Positions 21,860 through 32,518 of a stretch of DNA of 64,000 nt are shown in pieces. Under the pieces are notes generated by a model that saw nothing but the letters and a program-made list of their open reading frames with translations, did no database searches and was not told where the DNA came from. Each line of letters opens with the position of its first letter. Positions within the stretch are counted from its first letter, which is position 1. Made by a program: the position numbers and the translations under genes. Source of the DNA: Vicia villosa (Eukaryota > Streptophyta > Magnoliopsida > Fabales > Fabaceae); the NCBI RefSeq assembly GCF_029867415.1, contig NC_081183.1:64368336-64432335 (forward strand), read 5' to 3'.

Positions 21860-23389
21860 ATGGAACGGGTAAAAAGGCATACCAAAAAGTACGGTTTCAA
21901 AGCGCCTGATGTGGAAAAACTAAGAGAGTTAGCATCTTTTGTACAAGATCCTTCCGGTTTTAGGAAAATTTATGGAAAGCTTTTGCCTATCTTGAACACT
22001 CATGTTGATGAAGGACTTCTCAAAACTCTGGTTCAGTTCTATGATCCCGTCTACCGATGTTTCACCTTTCCAGACTACCAGTTGGTACCGACCTTGGAAG
22101 AATATGCCAATCTTTTGGGTATTCCTGTGTCTGACAAAATACCCTTCAATGGTTTGGAAGCCATTCCTAAGTCACACGTCGTTGCAGCAAGTATCCACTT
22201 GAAGAAGTCTAAAGTAGAGAGTAATTGGACTACCAAAGGAAACCTCCCGGGTTTAACTTCACACTTCCTAATAAAGAAAGCCTTTGATTTCATCGAAACT
22301 GGTAGCATGATAGCTTTTGAAGCTATACTAGCCTTGCTCATCTATGGGTTGGTTCTGTTTCCCAACGTCAACGACTTTGTTGATATCAACGCCATAAAGA
22401 TCTTTCTGATTGGAAATCCTGTTCCGACTTTGCTTGGTGACATGTATTTCTCTGTCCATCATAGGAATCGCCAAGGCGGTGGAATCATTGTATGTTGTGC
22501 ACCTCTGTTGTTCAAATGGATTGTTTCATACTTACCTGAGTCTCCTATCTTCACGGAAAACCGAGAAGGTTTGCGTTGGCCTCGAAGACTTATGTCTCTT
22601 ACTAATAATGATATTCATTGGTATACCTTGGCTCGCTGTGGTACAGAAACCATTGACAGTTGCAGAGAATTCGCCAACGTACCCCTCATTGGTACACAAG
22701 GAGGAATTAACTACAATCCGGTCCTAGCCCGACAACAACTCGGGTATGCAAATTCAACTAAACCCATTGGTCCTACAGTGGAAGGCTACTTCTACCGAGA
22801 AGGGGATAATCCTCAAAGGTTGAAAACAAGAATGGTGAGAGCTTGGTACGACGTCCGATGGAAAGAAAAAGGTGAGGCAAGAAATTGCATTGCCATGGAC
22901 GCCTACACCTACTGGGTAAAGAAAAGAGCAAAGGAGTTCCAAATGCCTTATGCTTATGAAAAACCCATGTTCCCTGCGGTATCTCAACGACCCAACATTC
23001 ACACTATGGAGGAATACCAAGACACTTTGGCTAAGATGAGGTTAGAAAAAGACGCTTGGGAAGAAAAGTTTCGTAGAACTGATGTGGAAAATAGAAAGTT
23101 GAAGAAAAGAGTGAAAGATCACGAAGAAACTCTCTATTATCAAGATGGATGGCTCATGAGCAAAGATGAGAAGATTCGTCAGAAAGATGCTGCAATCAAG
23201 AGGCACATCAAAGAAAGCAAGAAAAATCTTGAAGGTTCAACAAGCAACGCTCCAACTCCTGACGATTGGAAAAATGTTGTTAACAAGCTAAGGACCGAAA
23301 AGGCCGAATTGAAAGCTCACTATGGGAAAGAAATCCTAAAGCTCAAGCTGCACAACGCATTTGGTTCTTCGTCTGATGAAGATGCTTAG
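21860..23389 (+). CDS. G1 ORF1, Ogre-specific protein with plant mobile domain-like fold
   Basis: Intact 509-residue ORF between PBS and gag, the position of the additional ORF1 of Ogre elements. Residues about 20-370 resemble the DUF7745 / aminotransferase-like plant mobile domain family (for instance FTFPDYQLVPTLEEYANLLG near 73, a hydrophobic IAFEAILALLIYGLVLFPN segment near 152, and DAYTYWVKKRA near 348). The C-terminal 130 residues are charged and predicted coiled coil (KMRLEKDAWEEKFRRTDVEN). The role in the element is unknown. No stop or frameshift, in contrast to gag and pol, and the hydrophobic stretch is more likely a buried helix than a membrane anchor. Start chosen at the first ATG of the frame after the ATG-rich leader. 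Confidence 0.85.
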   Translation: MERVKRHTKKYGFKAPDVEKLRELASFVQDPSGFRKIYGKLLPILNTHVDEGLLKTLVQFYDPVYRCFTFPDYQLVPTLEEYANLLGIPVSDKIPFNGLEAIPKSHVVAASIHLKKSKVESNWTTKGNLPGLTSHFLIKKAFDFIETGSMIAFEAILALLIYGLVLFPNVNDFVDINAIKIFLIGNPVPTLLGDMYFSVHHRNRQGGGIIVCCAPLLFKWIVSYLPESPIFTENREGLRWPRRLMSLTNNDIHWYTLARCGTETIDSCREFANVPLIGTQGGINYNPVLARQQLGYANSTKPIGPTVEGYFYREGDNPQRLKTRMVRAWYDVRWKEKGEARNCIAMDAYTYWVKKRAKEFQMPYAYEKPMFPAVSQRPNIHTMEEYQDTLAKMRLEKDAWEEKFRRTDVENRKLKKRVKDHEETLYYQDGWLMSKDEKIRQKDAAIKRHIKESKKNLEGSTSNAPTPDDWKNVVNKLRTEKAELKAHYGKEILKLKLHNAFGSSSDEDA

Positions 23390-23694
23390 GATTGTTTAGC
23401 TTTTCATTTATCATTTGCTTTTGTAAGGAGCTACGCTCCAATGTTGTAACATTTCCCATTTATTCAATAAAAGAATAGTTTGTGTTCCAATGTTTGCAAG
23501 AAAATAATCTTTAAAATGTTTGGAAAAATCATAAATTTCTTTTTACATACATCATTCTGCATATCGAGTCTGTTGTATAGAGTCTCATCTTTTGGATCTT
23601 TCTCCATTAGATCGTCAAGCTGTCGCGTCTCAAAGTTTCTCGACCACGCTCGCAATCAGATCACAGATACAATACTCGTTCAAATATAAGAGTA
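23390..23694 (+). other. G1 ORF1-gag spacer
   Basis: About 305 bases. The gag frame stays open well upstream of the 23695 ATG (the residues HRYNTRS before it match HRYNTRA before the matching Met in G2), so gag may start earlier or be joined by splicing. A poly(A)-signal-like AATAAAAG lies near 23465. No separate gene. Confidence 0.5.
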
Positions 23695-25020
23695 ATGGAA
23701 CACTCTGAACAAGAGAATATTGAGCTCCGTGGTACAGTTACCACCCTTCAAGAAAAGTTGGAAAGTCTCACTACTCTGGTTGACTCCTTAATGGCCGCAC
23801 AGAATCAGCCGCCGCCACCCAACAATCAAGGACCAGTAACATCTGAAGTCACTACTCCAGTTTCTATGGTTGCATTCAGCATTCCATCTTTCTCCATGCC
23901 AGAAGGTTCAAACAACCACAACTGAAGCGCCTGCTACACAGGGTTCGGCTTTTACTCCACATTCAGGGGTAACTTTTTCCCAAATCACTATGGCACTTTC
24001 TCAACCCACTATGACGGTTCCGACCCATACGGTTCACACAGTTCCTTATGGTGGCAATGAGATTTATCATGATCAGGATGATAGCATAAATCAGCGTAAT
24101 CTTGTGGGAGATCTCCAAGAGCAGTTCAACAAGATGCAACTAGAAGTCAAGGCTATTCGTGGGAAAGATTTGTTTGGAAAGAATGCCCAGGAGCTATGTT
24201 TTGTTCCCAGTGTACAAATACCTGCTAAATTCAAGGTCCCAGACTTTGAGAAGTACAAAGGTAGTTCTTGTCCACAAAGCCATCTTGTGATGTATGCTAG
24301 GAAGATGTCTACCTATGCAGATAATCATCAGTTGCTTATCCATTACTTTCAAGACAGTTTGACTGGTGCCGCACTAAAGTGGTACACAGGTTTGGATAGC
24401 ACCAATATTCGGACTTTCAATGACCTAGGCGAGGCCTTTGTCCGACAATACAAATACAACTCGAATATGGCTCCATACAGAGATCAGCTTCGGTCCATGG
24501 CCCAGAAAGACCATGAAGCTTTCAAAGAGTATGCTCAACGATGGAGAGAAACTGCTGCTCAGATTAATCCACCATTAAAAGATAAAGATATGACAAAGAT
24601 CTTCTTGAATAATCTTGGCCCGTTTTATTATGAACGCATGATTGCTAGTGCTCCAAGTGATTTCATCGAAATGGTAAACATGGGGATGCGTCTAGAAGAA
24701 GGGGTCCGAACCGGACGTCTAACTAAAGAAGGTGGATCTTCAAGCGGAACCAAAAAGTTCGGAAGTGGTTTCCCAAAGAAGAAAGAACAAAGTGTTGACA
24801 TGGTATCCCAAGGGAGGCCAAGAGGAAATGTCAATCGTCAACGACAGGTAGCTGCTATCGCACCAGCCGTTAATACAGCACCGAATCCGGGATTTACCCC
24901 GCAGTTTCAAGAACAACAGCCTCGACAACAGGCTCAGCAGTTTAACAACAATCAGAATCGTGTACAAAGAGCTCCACAGTTTGAATCGATTCCAATGACC
25001 TACACAGAGTTGTACCCTGC
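23695..25020 (+). pseudogene. gag: G1 gag, N-terminal part, with a frameshift and interrupted by G2
   Basis: Two overlapping frames make one gag. 23695-23925 encodes an N-terminal coiled coil (MEHSEQENIELRGTVTTLQE), and the frame from about 23900 onward carries the rest up to the insertion of G2 at 25020. The capsid-type retrotransposon gag domain is at about 24235-24640 (PDFEKYKGSSCPQSHLVMYA, HYFQDSLTGAALKWYTGL, FKEYAQRWRETAAQI). A Gln/Pro-rich linker follows, ending PMTYTELYPA. A one-base indel near 23900-23925 moves the frame. The protein continues after G2 at 47504. It would form the particle core. Confidence 0.85.
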
Positions 25021-25969
25021 TGTAGCGGGGAAAATCTGATATCGAAGCCATGGGATTGACTCGAATCAATATTCCGTTTGAAATCGCCACCGCGCTTTAT
25101 TTTTTCAAAGGAAAAGGGAAAAGAACGTAAAACCCAAAGTTTTGTTTTTAAAACAAGAAAGAGAACTCAGGTTCGGGTGTTGATTATATGAGGGGAAGGT
25201 TTAAAGCACCCCTCATATCCGTGGTACTCCACGGGAACCTTTTTGAAAATCTGTGTTGTGTGTGTGCTAAAAAAAAGGGTTTGTTTTATTTTTAAAATAA
25301 GCTCGGTAAAGCGTTAAGCTTTGGGCCTACATACCTCCTCGGTGCAATGGAGAAGTCAGAGCTAATGTAGTTCCGCTTTTGGGAAAACATTTTTAAAAAA
25401 AACAAATAAACACTTTATCGTCGTCGGAGAGAAATACTCAGCCATTGATCTTGAGCATGAGAACAAACAAGTTCTTTGCATCGCAAATGAAAGAAGGGCT
25501 CCAACTCGGATAAAATCAACGAGTATGCCACTAGCTCTCTCACGCGGAAAAGATCTCGTTATTATCAATCAATTTCAAAATCGTGGGGTATAACCACTCG
25601 TTTCGACAATTAACGGTGTCTAAACTTTTGAAAGAAAATGCCAACAAGGGCAAAAGATATTTTTAAGAAAAGGTTTTTGAAAAGATTGCAAACATAAGAA
25701 TATTTTGGAAAAAGGGAGAAGATTTTGAAAATTTAAGAATGGGAGGAGATGAAGAGGCTATTCTATTGCATAAAATAAAAGCTAAGGAAAGAAACGGTCT
25801 AACCAAATAAGAAGCCAACACTTGACATTAAGAGTCAAGGTAGATTTCCCATCTTTTGGAATTATCAATACCAACACATTAACACTTGGGGATCCAGATG
25901 GACTTATTGTCTTTAGCACCACTTTGCATTAAGCACATTAAGATTCTGACGAAAATCGGGCAGAGTAAC
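25021..25969 (-). repeat. G2 3' LTR, part right of the gag insertion point (to C3)
   Basis: Begins TGTAGCGGGGAAAATCTGAT on the plus strand, the reverse complement of the LTR end; matches 43785-44733 with scattered transitions. Holds a conserved LTR hairpin block at 25327-25370 (CTACAT...ATGTAG). Ends at the C3 target GTAAC (25965-25969). Confidence 0.92.
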
Positions 25970-27176
25970 TGTTAGAACAAGATTTGTTCTGATCAATTAT
26001 CTTAGTTTTGATGATAACAATAATATGAATTTTGCTTAAGATAATATGGTACTCTAATCCAATGCAATTTCCTTTTCAGGAAATATATAAAGAGTATGCA
26101 TAATTCAGCGCTCAGAAGCTTTGTCTCAAAGGGTTCAGCATGCAACATCAGAACATGGTCTGGCAAGACATCAGAAGATGGTCGAAGCAGAATCAGAACA
26201 TGGGTCTATGGAAGCATCAGAAGAACATGAGATCAGAAGCACTGAAGTTCTGATGGTATCACGCTCAGAAGCACTTCAAGGTCAGAAGATCAGAAGATGC
26301 TTTGCACCAAGCTGTTTGACTCTGATGATATTCAAACGTTGTATTCACAAACATCAGATCAGAAGGAAGTACAAGTGGCAAGCTACGCTGACTGACAAAA
26401 GGAACGTTAAAAGCTATTATAGGCAACGTCAGTAGACACAGCGTGAACAAGGCTCGAGGTAGTTGACAAAAGCGTATAACATTAAATACGATGCTGTACG
26501 GAACACGCAAAGCATTAAATGCACTCAACGGTCATCTTCTCCAACGCCTATAAATATGAAGTTCTGATGAGAAGCAAGGTTAACGATTCTGCACAAAACA
26601 ACTCATATTAACTTGCTGAAACTCTGTTCTATTCAAAGCTCAGAATCTTCATCTTCATCAAAGCTCACTACATTGCTGTTGTAATATATTAGTGAGATTA
26701 AGCTTAAACGTTAAGAGAAATATCACAGTTTGTGATTATAGCTTTTAAGAAGCAATTGTAATACTCTTAGAATTGATTACATTAAGTTGTAAGGAACTAG
26801 AGTGATCGTGTGGATCAGAATACTCTAGGAAGTCTTAGAGGTTATCTAAGCAGGTTGTAACTAGAGTGATCAAGTGGATCAGAATACTCTAGAAAGTCTT
26901 AGAGGGTATCTAAGCAGTTGTTCCTGGAGTGATCAGTGTGTGATCAGAAGACTCTGGAAGACTTAGTTGCTGACTAAGTGGAGAACCATTGTAATCCGTG
27001 CGATTAGTGGATTAAATCCTCAGTTGAGGTAAATCATCTCTGCGGGGGTGGACTGGAGTAGTTTAGTTAACAACGAACCAGGATAAAAATAACTGTGCAA
27101 TTTATTTTTATCTGTCAAGTTTTTTAAAGCTACACTTATTCAAACCCCCCCTTTCTAAGTGTTTTTCTATCCTTCA
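25970..27176 (+). repeat. C3 5' LTR
   Basis: TGTTAGAACAAG...CTATCCTTCA, 1,207 bp. TATAAATA box at 26549-26556. Transcript region has several AGAGTGATC...CTCTAGAAAGTCTTAGAG units (26793-26960), and the region near 26080-26110 and 26210-26300 is rich in CAGAAG. ORFs in it (e.g. 26121-26435) are not genes. Confidence 0.96.
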
Positions 27177-27178
27177 AT

Positions 27179-27190
27179 TGGTATCAGAGC
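27179..27190 (+). promoter_or_regulatory. C3 primer-binding site
   Basis: TGGTATCAGAGC two bases after the 5' LTR, the usual copia PBS complementary to the 3' end of initiator tRNA-Met. Confidence 0.92.
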
Positions 27191-27262
27191 GCCGGTTCTA
27201 AGGTGCAAGCACTTAACCGTGTTTAGAAAAGATTCAGGAAGAGAAAAACGCTTCAGTAAAAG

Positions 27263-29182
27263 ATGGCTGATGAAACTGCAAAGTCTACACCTGCATCTAC
27301 ATCTGGCTCTGCTGAGCAACACAACGGTAACAATGGTTATACTAGACCGCCGGTATTTGATGGTGAAAACTTTGAATACTGGAAAGATAAACTGGAAAGT
27401 TACTTTCTTGGTCTAGATGGTGATGTATGGGATCTTCTGATGGATGGTTACAAACATCCAGTAAATGCCAGTGGCGTAAAGCTGACAAGGCAAGAAATGA
27501 ATGATGATCAGAAGAAGCTTTTCAGGAATCATCATAAATGCAGAACTGTTTTGCTGAATGCTATCTCTCATGCTGAGTATGAGAAGATATCTAACAGGGA
27601 AACGGCCTATGACATATATGAGTCCTTGAAAATGACTCATGAAGGAAATGCTCAAGTCAAGGAGACTAAAGCTCTCGCTTTAATCCAGAAGTATGAAGCC
27701 TTCAAGATGGAGGATGATGAAGACATTGAAAAGATGTTTTCAAGATTTCAAACTCTTACTGCTGGATTGAGAGTTCTTGACAAGGGATACACCAAGGCTG
27801 ATCACGTAAAGAAGATCATCAGAAGCTTACCCAGAAGATGGGGTCCTATGGTGACTGCATTCAAGATTGCAAAGAATCTGAATGAAGTTTCTCTGGAAGA
27901 GCTTATCAGTGCCTTGAGAAGCCATGAAATAGAGCTGGACGCAAATGAGCCTCAAAAGAAAGGTAAGTCTATTGCATTAAAATCCAATATCAAGAAATGC
28001 ACTAACGCTTTTCAGGCTAGAGAAGAAGATCCTGAAGAATCAGAATCTGAAGAAGAAGATGAACTGTCCTTGATCTCCAGAAGGCTAAATCAACTCTGGA
28101 AGAACAAGCAAAGGAAGTTCAGAGGCGTCAGAAGTTCAAAGAAATTTGAACGTGGAGAATCTTCTGATGACAGAAGATTTGACAAGAAGAAGGTCATGTG
28201 CTATGAATGCAATGAGCCTGGACACTTCAAGAATGAATGTCCAAAACTTCAGAAGGAAAATCCCAAGAAGAAGTTTCATAAGAAGAAAGGTCTTATGGCA
28301 ACCTGGGATGAGTCAGAAGATGATTCAGACTCTGAAGATGAGCAGGCTAACTGTGCGCTGATGGCGACAGAAGATGACGGATCAGAATCTACATCAGAAT
28401 CAGATTCTGAAGAGGTATTTTCTGAACTTACTAGAGATGAGTTAGTTTCCGGTCTAACAGAACTTCTGGAATTCAAGTCTCAGATTAGTCTCAAATACAA
28501 AAAGCTGAAAAAGCTATTTGAATTTGAAACAAAGAAGCTTGAGTTGGAAAATTCTGAATTAAAAGAAAAACTTTTAAAATTATCCAATAATGTTGGATCT
28601 CCTTCTGATTCAGAAAAATCCACTCCTAGTCTAAACCATATTCTGAAAGAATATGATTTAAGTTTCAGGAAGTTCTTATCTAGAAGTATTGGCAGAAGTC
28701 AGCTAGCTTCTATGATATATGCTGTGTCTGGAAACAAAAGAGTCGGCATTGGTTTTGAGGGTGAAACCCCATACAAACTTGAACCTGTTGATGAAATGAA
28801 ATTCACATACAAGCCATTGTATGATCAGTTCAAGTATGGCCACTCCCATGATATTAGGCACACTTCACATGCTCAAAGTTTTCACATAACACACACCAAA
28901 AAGCATGTGACACAACCTAGGAAATATCATGAAACTCACATTAAAAATTATCATGCTGTTTCTCCTATTGCTTACAATGTTAAACTCAAGTTCAATCAGA
29001 ACTTGAGAAAATCTAACAAGAAAGGACCCAAGAAAATGTGGGTACCTAAGGATAAGATTATTCCTATTGCAGATATCCTTGGCTGCAAAAAGGACAAAGC
29101 ACAACATGTCGTGGTACCTGGACTCTGGATGCTCACGACACATGACAGGAAGAAGGTCTATGTTCCAAGACCTGGTGCTTAA
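27263..29182 (+). CDS. gag: C3 gag protein
   Basis: Intact 639-residue gag starting 72 bases after the PBS. N-terminal capsid region of the copia/UBN2 type (FDGENFEYWKDKLESYFLGL near 32; KTHEG-like SLKMTHEGNAQVKETKALAL near 127). A highly acidic stretch (EEDPEESESEEEDE, near 255), zinc knuckle CYECNEPGHFKNEC (near residue 314, CX2CX4HX4C) and a second Ser/Asp/Glu-rich acidic stretch (near 350-395) follow, then a coiled-coil region (near 400-460). It forms the virus-like particle and binds RNA. The last 116 or more bases overlap the pol frame, which lies in +1. The C-terminal end after the zinc knuckle is unusually long, as in SIRE-type elements. Confidence 0.93.
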   Translation: MADETAKSTPASTSGSAEQHNGNNGYTRPPVFDGENFEYWKDKLESYFLGLDGDVWDLLMDGYKHPVNASGVKLTRQEMNDDQKKLFRNHHKCRTVLLNAISHAEYEKISNRETAYDIYESLKMTHEGNAQVKETKALALIQKYEAFKMEDDEDIEKMFSRFQTLTAGLRVLDKGYTKADHVKKIIRSLPRRWGPMVTAFKIAKNLNEVSLEELISALRSHEIELDANEPQKKGKSIALKSNIKKCTNAFQAREEDPEESESEEEDELSLISRRLNQLWKNKQRKFRGVRSSKKFERGESSDDRRFDKKKVMCYECNEPGHFKNECPKLQKENPKKKFHKKKGLMATWDESEDDSDSEDEQANCALMATEDDGSESTSESDSEEVFSELTRDELVSGLTELLEFKSQISLKYKKLKKLFEFETKKLELENSELKEKLLKLSNNVGSPSDSEKSTPSLNHILKEYDLSFRKFLSRSIGRSQLASMIYAVSGNKRVGIGFEGETPYKLEPVDEMKFTYKPLYDQFKYGHSHDIRHTSHAQSFHITHTKKHVTQPRKYHETHIKNYHAVSPIAYNVKLKFNQNLRKSNKKGPKKMWVPKDKIIPIADILGCKKDKAQHVVVPGLWMLTTHDRKKVYVPRPGA

Positions 29183-30845
29183 GTCTGGAGGAGAAGTCAA
29201 GTTTGGAGGAGATCAGAAGGGCAAGATAATTGGCTCTGGAACTATAAAGTCTGGTAACTCTCCTTCCATTTCTAATGTACTTCTTGTAGAAGGATTAACA
29301 CATAACCTCTTATCTATCAGTCAATTGAGTGACAATGGTTATGATATAATCTTTAACCAAAAGTCTTGCAAGGCTGTAAATCAGAAGGATGGCTCAATCC
29401 TATTTACAGGCAAGAGGAAGAACAACATTTATAAGACAGATCTGCAAGATCTTATGAGTCAGAAGGTGACTTGTCTTATGTCTGTTTCTGAAGAGCAGTG
29501 GGTCTGGCACAGAAGATTAGGTCATGCTAGTTTGAGAAAGATTTCTCAGATTAACAAACTAAATCTGGTCAGAGGACTCCCTAATCTGAAATTCAAATCA
29601 GATGCTCTTTGTGAAGCATGTCAGAAGGGCAAGTTCTCCAAACCTGCATTCAAGTCCAAGAATGTTGTTTCTACCTCAAGGCCATTAGAACTCTTGCACA
29701 TTGATCTGTTTGGCCCAGTCAAAACAGCATCTGTCAGAGGGAAGAAATATGGATTAGTCATCGTAGATGATTATAGCCGCTGGACGTGGGTAAAATTCTT
29801 GAAACACAAGGATGAGTCTCATTCAGTGTTCTTTGATTTCTGCATTCAGATTCAATCTGAAAAAGAGTGTAAAATCATAAAGGTTAGAAGTGATCATGGT
29901 GGTGAATTTGAGAACAGATACTTTGAAGAATTCTTCAAAGAAAATGGTATTGCCCATGATTTCTCTTGTCCTAGAACTCCACAGCAAAATGGAGTTGTAG
30001 AACGAAAGAATAGGACTCTGCAAGAAATGGCCAGAACCATGATCAATGAAACCAATATGGCTAAGCATTTCTGGGCAGAAGCAATAAACACTGCATGCTA
30101 TATTCAGAATAGAATCTCTATCAGACCTATTCTAAATAAGACTCCTTACGAATTGTGGAAGAATAAAAAGCCCAACATTTCATATTTCCATCCTTTTGGA
30201 TGTGTATGCTTTATTCTGAACACTAAAGATCATCTTGGTAAGTTTGATTCCAAAGCACAAAAATGTTTCCTTCTTGGATATTCTGAACGCTCAAAAGGCT
30301 ACAGAGTATACAATACTGAAACAGTGATTGTAGAAGAATCAATCAATATCAGGTTTGATGATAAGCTTGGTTCTGAAAAACCAAAGCAGTTTGATAATTT
30401 TGCAGATTGGGATATTGATATATCAGAAGTTGCTGAGCCAAGAAGCAACGCATCAGAAGCAGAGCTTCTCAGAAGCAAAGAATCTGAAGATCAAGTATCA
30501 GCTTCTCTGGAGAATCTAAGCATTTCTGAAGAACCATCTGTCAGAAGATCATCCAGACTCATCTCTGATCATTCAGAAGATGTCATTCTTGGAAAGAAGG
30601 ATGATCCAATCAGAACAAGAGCATTCCTTAAGAACAATGCAGACTGTCAATTAGGTCTTGTATCTTTGATCGAGCCAACTTCTGTTGATCATGCTCTAGA
30701 AGATCCAGACTGGATAATTGCTATGCAAGAAGAACTGAATCAGTTTATAAGAAATGATGTTTGGGATCTTGTTCCTAGACCAGATGGATTCAATATAATA
30801 GGTACAAAATGGGTCTTCAGAAACAAGCCCAGAATGAGAAGATGA
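29067..30845 (+). pseudogene. pol: C3 pol with RT and RNase H deleted (protease and integrase remain)
   Basis: Open frame of about 592 residues in +1 relative to gag; the frame is open from about 29010 and the first codon given is TTG, so it needs a frameshift from gag rather than its own start. Protease motif LDSGCSRHMTG at residue about 18; GAG-pre-integrase WHRRLGHAS near 147; integrase HIDLFGP near 211, DDYSRW near 235, VVERKNRTLQ near 310; start of RT (WIIAMQEELNQF, near 552). After TKWVFRNK the sequence jumps to the segment that in C0 and C1 lies after the RNase H end (CCCAGAATGAGAAGATGAG). About 1.4 kb holding RT and RNase H is gone, and the frame ends in a few extra residues. Confidence 0.92.
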
Positions 30846-30848
30846 GAA

Positions 30849-31288
30849 GTTCTTATGTATGGGTATCTTCTGAAATGAAATTTTTTTTAAGAAGTTCTGA
30901 TTGAAATCAATTAGAATTGTGATTCAGTTATTACTAACGTTTCATTGTCTAAGTTGATTCAGAATCTCTTTAAAAGCAAAACAGCTGTAACTGGCTATCC
31001 AGATGGTAAACACGTGTTCACTATTCCTGGACAAGCGTGCGTGCAGTTGAGGGGACGTCTACTTAGGTAACTGTGCAAATCACGTCTTTTGTCATTATTA
31101 TCTCTCCTCACGTCACGTAACATTAAATGCTTTTCATCATTTACTCTCTTTCAGTTTTCTTTTTATATTCTTCAAACGTTTCTTTTCCCTCTTATATTTC
31201 TCTCACTTTGCATTCAGTTTCTTTTTCGTTCTCTCTCTTTACATTCATATCATAAACCCTAGCAGTTTCCAATATCTGCAACTTCATC
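30849..31288 (+). promoter_or_regulatory. C3 pol-to-env spacer with conserved block
   Basis: Non-coding. Holds the block shared with C0 and C1: CACGTGTTCACTATTCCTGG, ACAAGCGTGCGTGCAGTTGA and TTAGGTAACTGTGCAAATCA (about 31011-31085). It is followed by a pyrimidine-rich stretch (31140-31240) that looks like a promoter or 5'UTR leader just before the env-like ATG. Confidence 0.5.
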
Positions 31289-32518
31289 ATGAATCCATCG
31301 TCAAGCTCTGGGAATCAAGATAATGATCGGAAACAAAAGAGAAAGGCAACTGCTGAACCAGAAACCAAACCAAAAAGAGTAAGGATCACCTATGACCCTC
31401 TCAAAGTGAACCCGTTTGAAGCTATGATGTCTGGAAATTACTCTAGACGTATGTATCAACCCCTTGACGGTACCCTTCAATCACCTCCCTCTTCAAAGAC
31501 CTCCACCACCTCTTCCTCCTCATTCATCCTCTCGGAACCACCTTCTTCACCATCTGATATCTCCTCTCCTTCAACCCATCCATCAGATATTTCTTCATCT
31601 CTCTCACACCCTTTTCCCACCAGAACACCTAATCCCTATAGTGTTGTTCTTCCCGACTCCAGGTTCACTGTCAACCCTCCAACCCCTACCACTCAATCAT
31701 ATCTGGAGCTTTTACATTCTGATGTAAATGGCTGGTTGGAGATTCTGGGTGCTGCTCACCTTAACCATCTGGATGAGTATGCTACAAGCAACCTTTGGAA
31801 TACCTTTCGTCAGGATTTTCTGGTTAGGGCTACAGACACTCAGAGAAGGATCATGTCTGAAGCTCCTGGTATTCGTGGTCTTCGGTTGGAAGCTGGTGAA
31901 AGCAGCTATCACCATCTCATCAGGAACAAAAGTGTTCTTGAGAAGAAGATACCTGCAGATGAGTTGGAAGAAGAAAATCTCTGCAGAGACATCGTGGTGT
32001 GGAAACCATGGTTTCCTGTGCTGACTGGAGATTTTCAGTGGTTGTTTAACTGGTTCAGAATGAACCCTTCTGAAAAAGCACCTCACATGGTCTTTCCAGT
32101 AGTAGTTTATCCTGCTGAAGTCGCTGGTCCTACTCCTCCAACAAACCTAGCAGCTATTCTTCAAGCGTTGGAAAATGGAACTTCTGAGCTGCCTGAACCA
32201 GAATATGCTAAGGCTACTTCTGAGTCAGACTCAGATGAGGAAATGGAAGATGCACAAGCTGAAGATCTCCCAGAAGATCACTCTGCTGAGATTGCTGTCC
32301 CTTTTAGCAGAAATTCAGGTGCCTCTTCTTCTGGTGAAACCTCAGCTCTGATGGAGACCTTGGAAGCTCTTCATCAGAATCAAGCTATGCTGGCTTCTCG
32401 TTTGGACGCGCAAGAAGTAGCCAATGCTGAGTTTCGCTCTTTCATGGCAAGGCAAGCTACAAGCACTGACGGGATTCATGATGTTCTGGCGCGGATTTTG
32501 CGTAGGCTAGGATCTTAG
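31289..32518 (+). CDS. C3 env-like third ORF with internal in-frame deletion
   Basis: 409-residue ORF. The first residues (MNPSSSSG) match the N-terminus of the C1 copy; it then jumps to the basic RKQKRKATAEPETKPKRVRI segment, which in C1 comes after about 370 residues. The whole conserved core (the FWA/SFV domain) is thus missing, but frame and stop (LGS end) are kept. Remaining parts: basic segment, Pro/Ser/Thr-rich linker, a helical region (residues about 130-300, NLWNTFRQDFLVRATDTQRR) and an acidic segment before the C-terminal helix. No signal peptide or clear membrane helix. Function unknown; call it env-like only by position. Confidence 0.75.
   Translation: MNPSSSSGNQDNDRKQKRKATAEPETKPKRVRITYDPLKVNPFEAMMSGNYSRRMYQPLDGTLQSPPSSKTSTTSSSSFILSEPPSSPSDISSPSTHPSDISSSLSHPFPTRTPNPYSVVLPDSRFTVNPPTPTTQSYLELLHSDVNGWLEILGAAHLNHLDEYATSNLWNTFRQDFLVRATDTQRRIMSEAPGIRGLRLEAGESSYHHLIRNKSVLEKKIPADELEEENLCRDIVVWKPWFPVLTGDFQWLFNWFRMNPSEKAPHMVFPVVVYPAEVAGPTPPTNLAAILQALENGTSELPEPEYAKATSESDSDEEMEDAQAEDLPEDHSAEIAVPFSRNSGASSSGETSALMETLEALHQNQAMLASRLDAQEVANAEFRSFMARQATSTDGIHDVLARILRRLGS

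Noticed and set aside
23464..23689. Small ORFs between ORF1 and gag of G1
   Set aside because: The plus-strand region probably belongs to the gag leader in another frame; the minus-strand ORF is a shadow.
26121..26435. 104-residue ORF in the C3 5' LTR, repeated at 33937-34251
   Set aside because: It lies in the LTR, is present twice only because the LTR is, and consists of repeated CAGAAG words; no protein motif.
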